Origin: Escherichia sp. E4742
GTDB lineage: Bacteria > Pseudomonadota > Gammaproteobacteria > Enterobacterales > Enterobacteriaceae
Reading direction: 5' to 3'
Length of the DNA: 64,000 bases
NCBI RefSeq assembly: GCF_005843885.1
Contig: NZ_CP040443.1
Span: 434,001 to 498,000 of the forward strand
The notes below the pieces were generated by a model, which did no database searches, was not told the origin of the DNA, and saw only the letters and a list, made by a program, of their open reading frames with translations. The translations under genes were made by a program, and so were the position numbers. Shown here in pieces: positions 36,968 to 45,504 of this stretch. Within the stretch, counting starts at the first letter, position 1. Each line of letters begins with the position of its first letter.

Positions 36968-37421
36968 CTGCTTCCTCCTGTTCGGTGAGAGATGCCAGAT
37001 AATCCACCAGTTGCTGCACGCTTTGCGGGTCATGGCTGTTTAGCGCGAAAATTGGCTCTTCAAAGCCAGTCTCAAGCAATAACTGTCGCGTTGCGGTGAC
37101 GTCAGCATCCGGCATGTCCGTTTTACTGATGACGGCGATTTGCCGTTTACTGGCGCCAATATCCAGCAGCCCGGCAGGTAATCGGCTTTCTGGATCATTT
37201 GCGCCGTGGACATATATCAGCATGTCCACATCCTGTAGCGTGGTTATTAAGGCGTGATACCAACGGGGATGGCTAAAATATTCACCCGGAGTATCAATAT
37301 CGCCATTATCATTAAATTCCACGGCCTGTGTTTTTCTGGCGAGGGTATAATCTCCCTGCAACGCATTAAATAACGTTGTTTTTCCTGCCCCGACGCTACC
37401 CACAAACGCAATTCGCTTCAT
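36942..37421 (-). CDS. eutP: Ethanolamine operon GTPase-like protein EutP
   Basis: Small P-loop NTPase, 159 residues, reported to act as an acetate kinase in ethanolamine use. Walker A GSVGAGKTT is at residues 8-16, a DTPGEY switch II motif near 43-48, and the base-recognition stretch SKTDMPDAD near 99-107 resembles NKxD of GTPases. The last 26 bases overlap eutQ. It is 12 bases after eutS. Confidence 0.94.
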   Translation of the reverse strand: MKRIAFVGSVGAGKTTLFNALQGDYTLARKTQAVEFNDNGDIDTPGEYFSHPRWYHALITTLQDVDMLIYVHGANDPESRLPAGLLDIGASKRQIAVISKTDMPDADVTATRQLLLETGFEEPIFALNSHDPQSVQQLVDYLASLTEQEEAGEKTHHSE

Positions 37422-37433
37422 GAATGCCTCGTA

Positions 37434-37769
37434 TTAACTTTTGGTCATTTCACACAGCGTATAATTTAATAAACGCCCTAAACCGCTGACGGTTTGTGAT
37501 AAAGCTTCTTCGACTGCGCCCACCGAGCCATAAATCACCAATGCGCCGCTGAAGCGGTCGAGAAAACCGATATGTACATCGGCAGCTTTTAATGCTAAAT
37601 CACCGGCAATCATCGCTGTTTCGCCGGGAGTTAGCGTCATGATGCCAATTGCGCCAGCATCCGGAACGCCGATTTTCTTCGCCAGTTCTTCACCCGGATG
37701 CGCAATCAGATGCGCCAGCGTGACCTGTTTCCCGGGTACAAATTCCTGAATGATGCGTTCTTTGTCCAT
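37434..37769 (-). CDS. eutS: Microcompartment shell protein EutS
   Basis: First gene of the eut operon: a 111-residue shell protein with a permuted BMC domain whose hexamer is bent, probably at shell edges. [34 protein letters not shown] is the typical N-terminus, also known to be able to direct cargo. The ATG at 37767-37769 is chosen from family length; 24 further codons are open upstream but run through the promoter region. Confidence 0.95.
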
Positions 37770-38003
37770 GAGTCGCCGCCTGTAAAAAACGTGCGTATAT
37801 CGTGACAATTTTTCGTCAGAGTAAATAACAAAATTCGGCAAACGCGTTTAAAAGGTGAGGTGGATCACTAAGAATGGAGAGATATTTACCGTGATACATA
37901 AACTTTCATATGCAGAGCATGAATAAATATAAAGATATTACTTTATTTTTATGTCGGGTAATTTATTTGCTATTAGTAAAAGCAGTAAGACGTATTGATA
38001 ATA
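37770..38003 (-). promoter_or_regulatory. eut operon promoter region
   Basis: AT-rich gap between maeB's terminator and eutS, about 230 bases, with no gene. The eut promoter and EutR sites must lie here. GATATAC around 37796-37802 on the minus strand and several TTTAT/TAAA stretches are promoter-like. EutR dependence (ethanolamine plus B12) is established for the operon, but I cannot define the operator from sequence alone. Confidence 0.5.
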
Positions 38004-38004
38004 T

Positions 38005-38039
38005 AAAAATCGCTTACCCCGAATTACTCAGGGTAAGCG
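38005..38039 (-). terminator. Terminator after maeB
   Basis: On the minus strand a CGCTTACCC / GGGTAAGCG stem with an 11-base loop is followed by ATTTTTA. It lies 18 bases past the maeB stop and is a good intrinsic terminator. Confidence 0.8.
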
Positions 38040-38056
38040 TAAGAGTTAAGAAAGAA

Positions 38057-40336
38057 TTACAGCGGCTGGGTTTGGGCTTCAACCACGGCGAGCGCCACCA
38101 TGTTGACGATACGACGCACTGACGCGATCGGCGTTAACACGTGAACCGGTTTCGCCACGCCCATCAGTACCGGGCCGACGGTGACACCTTCCGAGCTGGA
38201 AACGCGCAGTAAGTTGTAACTAATACGAGCAGCTTCCATGTTCGGCATCACCAGAATATTGGCGGAACCTTTCAGGGTACTGTCCGGCATACGGTCGTTG
38301 CGAATCGCTTCTACCAGCGCCGCATCACCGTGCATTTCGCCATCAATCATCAGCTCAGGCGCACGTTCCCTGACTAGCTCCAGCGCTTTACGCATTTTGC
38401 TCGACGACGGGCAGTCAGAAGAACCGAAGTTAGAGTGCGACAGTAAGGCAACGCGCGGCTCAATACCGAAACGACGGACAGTTTCTGCCGCCATCAGCGT
38501 GATCTCCGCCAGCTCTTCTGCGTCTGGGTCATCATTAACATAGGTATCAGCAATAAAGGTGTTACCACTCGGCAGCAACAGCGCGTTCATTGCGCCTGCG
38601 GTGTGAACGCCATCGCGATAACCAAAGACATTTTTCACTACGCTAAAGTGTTCGTGATAATCGCCCACCGTTCCGCAGATCATCGCATCGGCTTCACCAC
38701 GCTGAACCATGATCGCACCGATCACCGTCGGGTTGCTGATCAGCGCACGTTGTGCCTGTTCCTGAGTGACACCACGGCGCTTCATGATCTGGAAGTATTC
38801 GCTCCAGTACTCTTTAAAACGTGGATCGGATTCGTTATTGACGATCTCAAAATCAACGCCCGCTTTGATCTGCAAGCCCAGTTTCTGAATGCGCATTTCG
38901 ATCACGTTCGGACGACCAATAAGGATCGGTTTTGCCAGTCCCAGCGTTACCAGTTCCTGAGTCGCGTGCAAAACGCGCGCCTCTTCACCTTCCGGCAGCA
39001 CCACGCGCTTCGGCGCTTTGCGAGCCTGGGAGAAGATCGGCTTCATAAACAGGTTGGTTTTGTAAACGAACTCGGTCAGTTTGTCGATGTAGGCGTCAAA
39101 GTCGGCAATCGGGCGCGTCGCCACGCCGGACTCCATTGCTGCTTTGGCGACCGCAGGGGCGATCTTAACGATCAAGCGCGGATCAAACGGTTTTGGAATG
39201 ATGTATTCAGGGCCAAAGCTCAGATCCTGATCGCCATACGCAGAAGCCACCACTTCGCTCTGTTCCGCATGAGCCAGTTCAGCAATCGCACGTACCGCCG
39301 CCAGTTTCATCTCTTCATTAATAGCGGTTGCGCCAACGTCCAGCGCGCCACGGAAGATGAACGGGAAGCAAAGCACGTTGTTAACCTGGTTCGGATAGTC
39401 GGAACGACCGGTACAGATAATGGCATCCGGACGCACTTCTTTCGCCAGTGGCGGCAGAATTTCCGGTTCCGGGTTCGCCAACGCCAGGATCATCGGCGCG
39501 CGGGCCATTTTCTTCACCATTTCCTGAGTCAGCACTTTCGGGCCGGAACAACCAAGGAAAATATCCGCGCCTTCAATCACATCGTCGAGGCTACGTTTGC
39601 CGTCATCCACCACCGCGTAAGCCGCTTTGGTTTCCGCCATGTTCGGCTCACGCCCCTGATAAATAACGCCTTTTGAGTCGCACACCACGATGTTATGTTT
39701 TTGCAGACCCAGCGCCACCAGCAGGTTCATACAGGCAATTGCCGCTGCGCCCGCACCAGAAACTACCATCCGTACGTCGGAGATATTTTTCTCTACTACG
39801 CGTAATCCGTTGAGAATGGCGGCGGTGCTGATGATTGCCGTCCCGTGTTGGTCGTCATGGAATACCGGAATGTTCATCCGCTGGCGCAGTTTCTGTTCAA
39901 TATAGAAACATTCTGGCGCTTTAATATCTTCGAGGTTGATACCGCCGAAGGTCGGTTCAAGTGCGGCGACCACTTCGATAAATTTGTCCGGGTCGAGTTC
40001 ATCAACTTCGATGTCAAACACATCTATCCCGGCGAATTTCTTAAACAGAACGCCCTTACCTTCCATCACCGGTTTACCTGCCAGCGCGCCAATATTACCC
40101 AACCCCAGCACTGCAGTACCGTTAGAGATAACTGCCACCAGGTTACCGCGCGCGGTATATTTGTAGGCTTTTAACGGATCTTTTTCGATTTCAAGACAAG
40201 GCGCGGCGACACCCGGTGAATAGGCCAGCGCCAGATCGCGCTGCGTTGCCAGAGGTTTGGTCGGAGAAACCTGGATTTTTCCTGGTACAGGAAATTCATG
40301 GAAATCAAGTGCACTTTGTTTTAACTGCTCATCCAT
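38057..40336 (-). CDS. maeB: NADP-dependent malic enzyme MaeB
   Basis: Oxidative decarboxylation of malate to pyruvate with NADP+, supplying NADPH and pyruvate on C4 substrates and acetate. The 759 residues comprise an N-terminal malic enzyme (about 1-430: LALAYSPGVAAPCLEI, FHDDQHGTAI metal site, VSGAGAAAIACMNLL nucleotide fold) fused to a phosphotransacetylase-like domain (about 430-759: RVVLPEGEEARVLHA, GVTVGPVLMGVAKPVHVL). The latter regulates through acetyl-CoA without PTA activity. It is divergent from talA. Confidence 0.97.
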   Translation of the reverse strand: MDEQLKQSALDFHEFPVPGKIQVSPTKPLATQRDLALAYSPGVAAPCLEIEKDPLKAYKYTARGNLVAVISNGTAVLGLGNIGALAGKPVMEGKGVLFKKFAGIDVFDIEVDELDPDKFIEVVAALEPTFGGINLEDIKAPECFYIEQKLRQRMNIPVFHDDQHGTAIISTAAILNGLRVVEKNISDVRMVVSGAGAAAIACMNLLVALGLQKHNIVVCDSKGVIYQGREPNMAETKAAYAVVDDGKRSLDDVIEGADIFLGCSGPKVLTQEMVKKMARAPMILALANPEPEILPPLAKEVRPDAIICTGRSDYPNQVNNVLCFPFIFRGALDVGATAINEEMKLAAVRAIAELAHAEQSEVVASAYGDQDLSFGPEYIIPKPFDPRLIVKIAPAVAKAAMESGVATRPIADFDAYIDKLTEFVYKTNLFMKPIFSQARKAPKRVVLPEGEEARVLHATQELVTLGLAKPILIGRPNVIEMRIQKLGLQIKAGVDFEIVNNESDPRFKEYWSEYFQIMKRRGVTQEQAQRALISNPTVIGAIMVQRGEADAMICGTVGDYHEHFSVVKNVFGYRDGVHTAGAMNALLLPSGNTFIADTYVNDDPDAEELAEITLMAAETVRRFGIEPRVALLSHSNFGSSDCPSSSKMRKALELVRERAPELMIDGEMHGDAALVEAIRNDRMPDSTLKGSANILVMPNMEAARISYNLLRVSSSEGVTVGPVLMGVAKPVHVLTPIASVRRIVNMVALAVVEAQTQPL

Positions 40337-40622
40337 TTGGTTGTTCCTTTCACGTAACGTTCACAAAAATAGGTGTGGGCAACTGCCTCAGCCCACAACG
40401 TGGCGCACATTATTACCTTGCCGGAGCTTCGAGACTCTGAGCAAGCCCAAACTCTCCCCCATCAAATAATGTTTTGGTAATAATCCCATAACACCGATGT
40501 TACCTGCTTCATCCAGCAATACCATGCCTGTCTGCTATGCTTTTTTGATGCGTTTAGCGAAATTTCTCAGAAGTGTGAATTAACGCACTCATCTAACACT
40601 TTACTTTTCAAGGAGTATTTCC

Positions 40623-41573
40623 ATGAACGAGTTAGACGGCATCAAACAGTTCACCACTGTCGTGGCAGACAGCGGTGATATTGAGTCCATTCGGCATTAT
40701 CATCCCCAGGATGCCACCACCAATCCTTCGCTTTTACTCAAGGCTGCCGGTTTATCACAATATGAACATTTAATAGACGATGCTATTGCCTGGGGTAAAA
40801 AAAATGGCAAGACCCAGGAACAACAAGTCGTTGCGGCCTGCGACAAACTGGCAGTCAATTTCGGTACAGAAATTCTCAAAATCGTACCCGGTCGCGTGTC
40901 GACAGAAGTTGACGCACGCCTCTCTTTTGACAAAGAAAAGAGTATCGAAAAAGCGCGCCACCTGGTGGACTTGTATCAACAACAAGGCGTTGATAAATCA
41001 CGAATTCTGATAAAACTGGCCTCAACCTGGGAAGGAATTCGCGCGGCAGAAGAACTGGAAAAAGAAGGCATTAATTGCAACCTGACGCTGCTGTTTTCCT
41101 TTGCTCAGGCACGGGCCTGTGCAGAAGCTGGCGTTTTTCTGATTTCGCCATTTGTCGGGCGTATTTATGACTGGTATCAGGCGCGCAAGCCGCTGGATCC
41201 GTATGTGGTGGAAGAAGATCCGGGCGTTAAGTCGGTGCGTAATATCTACGACTATTTCAAGCAGCACCGCTATGAAACCATTGTGATGGGCGCAAGTTTC
41301 CGCCGTACCGAGCAAATCCTCGCTTTAACCGGTTGCGATCGTCTGACTATCGCGCCGAACTTGCTGAAAGAGTTGCAGGAAAAAGTCTCGCCAGTCGTCC
41401 GCAAATTGATCCCGCCTTCTCAGACGTTCCCACGCCCTGCCCCCATGAGCGAAGCGGAGTTCCGTTGGGAGCACAATCAGGATGCGATGGCGGTAGAAAA
41501 ACTGTCTGAAGGCATCCGCCTGTTCGCCGTTGATCAACGCAAACTGGAAGATCTTCTTGCCGCCAAATTCTAA
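40623..41573 (+). CDS. talA: Transaldolase A
   Basis: Pentose phosphate pathway enzyme that moves a dihydroxyacetone unit between sedoheptulose-7-P and glyceraldehyde-3-P. The 316-residue barrel has the Schiff-base Lys in RILIKLASTWEGIRAAEELE (about residue 131) and N-terminal DATTNPSLLLKAA. It is distinguished from TalB by sequence and by its partner tktB 20 bases downstream. talA-tktB is known as a stationary-phase (RpoS) unit. AAGGAG precedes the ATG. Confidence 0.97.
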   Translation: MNELDGIKQFTTVVADSGDIESIRHYHPQDATTNPSLLLKAAGLSQYEHLIDDAIAWGKKNGKTQEQQVVAACDKLAVNFGTEILKIVPGRVSTEVDARLSFDKEKSIEKARHLVDLYQQQGVDKSRILIKLASTWEGIRAAEELEKEGINCNLTLLFSFAQARACAEAGVFLISPFVGRIYDWYQARKPLDPYVVEEDPGVKSVRNIYDYFKQHRYETIVMGASFRRTEQILALTGCDRLTIAPNLLKELQEKVSPVVRKLIPPSQTFPRPAPMSEAEFRWEHNQDAMAVEKLSEGIRLFAVDQRKLEDLLAAKF

Positions 41574-41593
41574 AACCAGCCACGGAGTGTTTT

Positions 41594-43597
41594 ATGTCCC
41601 GAAAAGACCTTGCCAATGCGATTCGCGCGCTCAGTATGGATGCGGTGCAAAAAGCCAATTCTGGTCATCCCGGCGCGCCGATGGGCATGGCCGATATTGC
41701 CGAAGTGCTGTGGAACGACTTTCTCAAACATAACCCCACCGATCCGACCTGGTATGACCGCGACCGCTTTATTCTTTCCAACGGTCACGCCTCGATGTTG
41801 CTCTACAGTTTGCTACATCTGACTGGTTATGACCTGCCGCTGGAAGAGCTGAAGAACTTCCGTCAGTTGCATTCGAAAACCCCAGGTCACCCGGAGATTG
41901 GCTATACGCCAGGTGTTGAAACCACCACCGGGCCGCTGGGGCAAGGTTTGGCGAACGCGGTTGGACTGGCGATAGCGGAGCGCACGCTGGCAGCGCAGTT
42001 TAACCAGCCAGATCATGAGATTGTCGATCACTTCACCTACGTGTTTATGGGCGACGGCTGTCTGATGGAAGGCATCTCTCATGAAGTCTGTTCGCTGGCA
42101 GGAACGTTGGGACTCGGCAAGTTGATTGGCTTTTACGATCACAACGGTATTTCGATTGATGGTGAAACCGAAGGCTGGTTTACCGACGATACGGCAAAAC
42201 GGTTTGAAGCCTACCACTGGCATGTTGTCCACGAGATCGACGGCCACGATCCGCAGGCGGTTAAGGAAGCGATCCTTGAAGCACAAAGCGTGAAAGATAA
42301 ACCATCGCTGATTATCTGCCGCACGGTGATTGGCTTTGGTTCGCCTAACAAAGCGGGTAAGGAGGAGGCGCACGGCGCACCACTGGGGGAAGAAGAAGTG
42401 GCGCTGGCACGGCAAAAACTGGGCTGGCACCATCCGCCCTTTGAGATCCCCAAAGAGATTTATCACGCCTGGGATGCCCGCGAAAAAGGTGAAAAAGCCC
42501 AGCAGAGCTGGAATGAGAAGTTTGCCGCTTATAAAAAGGCCCATCCACAGCTGGCTGAAGAGTTTACTCGCCGAATGAGCGGTGGTCTGCCGAAGGACTG
42601 GGAGAAAACGACTCAGAAATATATCAATGAGTTGCAGGCGAATCCGGCGAAAATCGCTACCCGTAAAGCGTCGCAAAATACGCTTAACGCCTACGGCCCT
42701 ATGCTGCCGGAGCTGCTCGGTGGTTCGGCGGATCTGGCCCCAAGTAATCTCACTATCTGGAAAGGTTCTGTGTCGCTGAAGGAAGATCTGGCGGGGAATT
42801 ATATTCACTACGGGGTGCGTGAATTTGGTATGACCGCCATCGCCAACGGCATCGCGCACCACGGTGGCTTTGTGCCGTATACCGCGACGTTCCTGATGTT
42901 TGTTGAATACGCCCGTAACGCCGCGCGGATGGCGGCGCTGATGAAAGCGCGGCAGATTATGGTTTATACCCACGACTCGATTGGTCTGGGGGAAGATGGC
43001 CCGACACACCAGGCGGTTGAGCAACTGGCCAGTCTGCGCTTAACGCCGAATTTCAGCACCTGGCGACCGTGCGATCAGGTGGAAGCAGCGGTGGGCTGGA
43101 AGCTGGCGGTTGAGCGCCACAACGGGCCGACGGCGCTGATCCTCTCAAGGCAGAATCTGGCCCAGGTGGAACGTACGCCGGATCAGGTTAAAGAGATTGC
43201 TCGTGGTGGTTATGTGTTGAAAGACAGCGGAGGCAAGCCGGATATTATTTTGATTGCCACCGGTTCAGAGATGGAAATTACCCTGCAAGCGGCAGAGAAA
43301 CTGGCGGGCGAAGGGCGTAATGTTCGCGTGGTTTCCCTGCCCTCGACCGATATTTTCGACGCCCAGGATGAGGAATATCGCGAGTCGGTGTTGCCTTCTA
43401 ACGTTGCGGCCCGCGTGGCGGTAGAAGCGGGTATAGCCGATTACTGGTACAAATATGTTGGTTTGAAAGGGGCGATTGTCGGGATGACGGGTTACGGGGA
43501 GTCTGCTCCGGCGGATAAGCTGTTCCCGTTCTTTGGCTTTACCGCCGAGAATATTGTGGCAAAAGCGCATAAGGTGCTGGGAGTAAAAGGTGCCTGA
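41594..43597 (+). CDS. tktB: Transketolase B
   Basis: Thiamine-diphosphate enzyme moving two-carbon ketol units in the pentose phosphate pathway. The 667 residues show NSGHPGAPMGMADIAEVLW, the ThDP motif MGDGCLMEGISHEV...FYDHNGISIDG (about 155-192), and the pyrimidine domain with VREFGMTAIANGIAHHGG. It matches TktB rather than TktA in neighbours and in its C-terminus HKVLGVKGA. The stop codon lies inside the first copy of a 14-bp tandem duplication that runs into a REP element. Confidence 0.97.
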   Translation: MSRKDLANAIRALSMDAVQKANSGHPGAPMGMADIAEVLWNDFLKHNPTDPTWYDRDRFILSNGHASMLLYSLLHLTGYDLPLEELKNFRQLHSKTPGHPEIGYTPGVETTTGPLGQGLANAVGLAIAERTLAAQFNQPDHEIVDHFTYVFMGDGCLMEGISHEVCSLAGTLGLGKLIGFYDHNGISIDGETEGWFTDDTAKRFEAYHWHVVHEIDGHDPQAVKEAILEAQSVKDKPSLIICRTVIGFGSPNKAGKEEAHGAPLGEEEVALARQKLGWHHPPFEIPKEIYHAWDAREKGEKAQQSWNEKFAAYKKAHPQLAEEFTRRMSGGLPKDWEKTTQKYINELQANPAKIATRKASQNTLNAYGPMLPELLGGSADLAPSNLTIWKGSVSLKEDLAGNYIHYGVREFGMTAIANGIAHHGGFVPYTATFLMFVEYARNAARMAALMKARQIMVYTHDSIGLGEDGPTHQAVEQLASLRLTPNFSTWRPCDQVEAAVGWKLAVERHNGPTALILSRQNLAQVERTPDQVKEIARGGYVLKDSGGKPDIILIATGSEMEITLQAAEKLAGEGRNVRVVSLPSTDIFDAQDEEYRESVLPSNVAARVAVEAGIADYWYKYVGLKGAIVGMTGYGESAPADKLFPFFGFTAENIVAKAHKVLGVKGA

Positions 43598-43675
43598 TGC
43601 TGATTGCCGGATGCTGATTGCCGGATGCGACGCTGACGCGTCTTATCCGGCCTACAGCGTCTTATCCGGCCTACA
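43596..43675. repeat. REP element with nested tandem duplications after tktB
   Basis: A REP unit (GCCGGATGCGACGC...GCGTCTTATCCGGCCTAC, about 43620-43655) is bounded by two perfect direct duplications: GATGCTGATTGCCG twice (43596-43609 and 43610-43623), and a 19-base unit from GCGTCTTATCC to CCTACA twice (43638-43656 and 43657-43675). It separates convergent tktB and ypfG and may act as the terminator for tktB. Confidence 0.88.
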
Positions 43676-43692
43676 TGTCCACGCCATGATGT

Positions 43693-44736
43693 TTAACGGG
43701 TGATCCACAACGTGGGCCAGGCGTCTGGCCCATGCCAGTTATCGCAGGTCGGTTCTGCGGCGTAACGAACCAGGCGAAAACGCTGGCCGTCAAAACGCCA
43801 GCGCGCCTGAATGCCACAATCGCTTAATCCGCGACCTTTCGCTAAGGTCACCAGTTCACGCGTTTTTTCATCGAATGTTGCGTTCATCAGTTCCAGTTCA
43901 TTCGTCTCCTGACCGTTGTTGAACGGCAAACGTAACCGTACCGGGCGCGAGGCCAGTGGCTTTTTACGCGATACAATCCATGCCAAATCAATGGTGTTAT
44001 AGGCTCCTGCCTCACAGCTAATCATCATCAGCGCTTTATCATCGGTCAGTGCCGTAACGCTCACTTCACGACGCAACGGATCAAGCGAGCAGCGCAGACC
44101 ATTCATCCGCCAGTTACCATAATCCAGCAAATCGTTACGTTCTTCGAGTGAGAGTGGCGTCGGCGTTGGGTTAACCACCGCGACCTCTTTCAGCGCAGGC
44201 GCGGGCGGTACGCTGAGCGGCGGTTCGTCCCCTTTCTTTATCCACGCGGTTTCACTGCCAACGCGCTTTTGCTGGGCATCAATAAACAACAACGCCGCTT
44301 TTAAGCCATTCAAAGAAATGGTCTGATCGCCATCGCGTAAGGTGATTGCCTTCCCTTCCTGAATCATCTGCAAAAACGCGGTAATGGTTGCCGTATCATC
44401 GGTTACTAATAACCATGGTGAAATCCGCCACTTGTCACCACTTAACGCCAGCGGCTCGCCATCTAACAGCAGCCGTGGCGCTATTTCCCCTTCCGACACA
44501 TCCGGTGATTTCAACCCGCCGCGCTCAATACGTAAAACGGCGTCGGTATGCGCCCCGGCGCTGCGGCTCAGGGTCATCACCAGTCCATTATGTTCGCCAG
44601 TATTGCGCGCCACGCAGAAGTTTTGGTTATTACAAGTGACCTGCCAGTCGGAAAACGCCCGTTGCGCTGGTGCCGCCCACGCCAAAGACGTCGGCAACAA
44701 AGCGAAAAAAAAGAGAAGGAAAATGCGATAGCGCAT
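43693..44736 (-). CDS. ypfG: Uncharacterised periplasmic protein YpfG (DUF1176)
   Basis: Exported protein of unknown function, 347 residues, DUF1176 family. A signal sequence MRYRIFLLFFFALLPTSLAWA precedes a beta-rich mature part. Several Cys residues (QVTCNNQNFCVARN near 33-46, LRCSLDPL, ISCEAGAY, SDCGIQARW, EPTCDNWHG) could form disulfides in the periplasm. The first part resembles the invasion-associated locus B type fold in layout, but I would not assign a function. Confidence 0.9.
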   Translation of the reverse strand: MRYRIFLLFFFALLPTSLAWAAPAQRAFSDWQVTCNNQNFCVARNTGEHNGLVMTLSRSAGAHTDAVLRIERGGLKSPDVSEGEIAPRLLLDGEPLALSGDKWRISPWLLVTDDTATITAFLQMIQEGKAITLRDGDQTISLNGLKAALLFIDAQQKRVGSETAWIKKGDEPPLSVPPAPALKEVAVVNPTPTPLSLEERNDLLDYGNWRMNGLRCSLDPLRREVSVTALTDDKALMMISCEAGAYNTIDLAWIVSRKKPLASRPVRLRLPFNNGQETNELELMNATFDEKTRELVTLAKGRGLSDCGIQARWRFDGQRFRLVRYAAEPTCDNWHGPDAWPTLWITR

Positions 44737-44861
44737 GGACGGTACGACCCCAGAAGTTCAAACAAACAGCACAAGTCGTATCTTCGTTGCGCAGGTAGCG
44801 CGGCTCAATCGGATTTATCGGATTGAGCCAATAATAAACAACGAAATATTATTGTTATTTT

Positions 44862-45437
44862 TCAGTCCATTAAATGTGACGTTTGCAAATAGTTAAGCAA
44901 TAACACCGTCTTACCGTCACGTATCTCGCCTGTTTTGATCATCTCCAGCGCCTGGCTGAACGGCAGCTCGAGCACTTCAATATCTTCATCTTCGACACCG
45001 CCACCGGCGTTAGCGCGCTGATTGTCACTGTATTCGGCGATAAAAAAGTGGATTAGCTCAGTCACACCGCCTGGCGACATATACAGTTCAAATAATTTGC
45101 GCACTTCGCCCACTTCATAGCCCGTCTCTTCAATCGCTTCTTTGCGAATACAGACTTCCGGTTCGTCGTTATCCAGCAGCCCGGCGCAGGTTTCAATCAG
45201 CTGCCCACTTTCATTGCCATTAACCCAGGTAGCGACACGGAACTGACGAATCAGAACCACGGTCTTTTTCTTCGCGTTGTACAGGAGGATCGTCGCACCA
45301 TTGCCGCGATCGTACACTTCACGTTTATGGCGGATAACTTCGCCATCTTTGCGGGTAAGATCGTAGGTAATGTTGTGCAGAGTGAAATAGTTATCGGAGA
45401 GAATTTTGTCTTTAATGAGGGTGATTTGTTGCGTCAT
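44862..45437 (-). CDS. nudK: Nudix hydrolase NudK (GDP-mannose pyrophosphatase)
   Basis: 191-residue Nudix enzyme that hydrolyses GDP-mannose and related nucleotide sugars. The Nudix helix is in GLLDNDEPEVCIRKEAIEETGYE (about 96-118), with the usual Arg replaced by Lys before EAIEET. N-terminal strands form the dimer (ITLIKDKILSDNYFTLHNITYDL). The ATG at 45435-45437 gives the family start MTQQITLI; nine upstream codons are open but unconserved. It stands alone between ypfG and aegA. Confidence 0.95.
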   Translation of the reverse strand: MTQQITLIKDKILSDNYFTLHNITYDLTRKDGEVIRHKREVYDRGNGATILLYNAKKKTVVLIRQFRVATWVNGNESGQLIETCAGLLDNDEPEVCIRKEAIEETGYEVGEVRKLFELYMSPGGVTELIHFFIAEYSDNQRANAGGGVEDEDIEVLELPFSQALEMIKTGEIRDGKTVLLLNYLQTSHLMD

Positions 45438-45504
45438 ACCGACTCCACAGCGCGAAATGAACAATTATCTTACGCTGTGAAGTCGGGTTTGTCTGCGCAG
45501 GCTA

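Noticed and set aside
38603..39676. 357-codon open frame opposite maeB
   Set aside because: Antisense shadow of the malic enzyme gene; its translation resembles no family I know and is His/Arg/Phe-rich.
41813..43024. 403-codon open frame opposite tktB
   Set aside because: It is antisense to a complete transketolase in a GC-biased frame, with low-complexity, Arg/Phe-rich translation and no ribosome-binding site; it is a shadow of the real gene.
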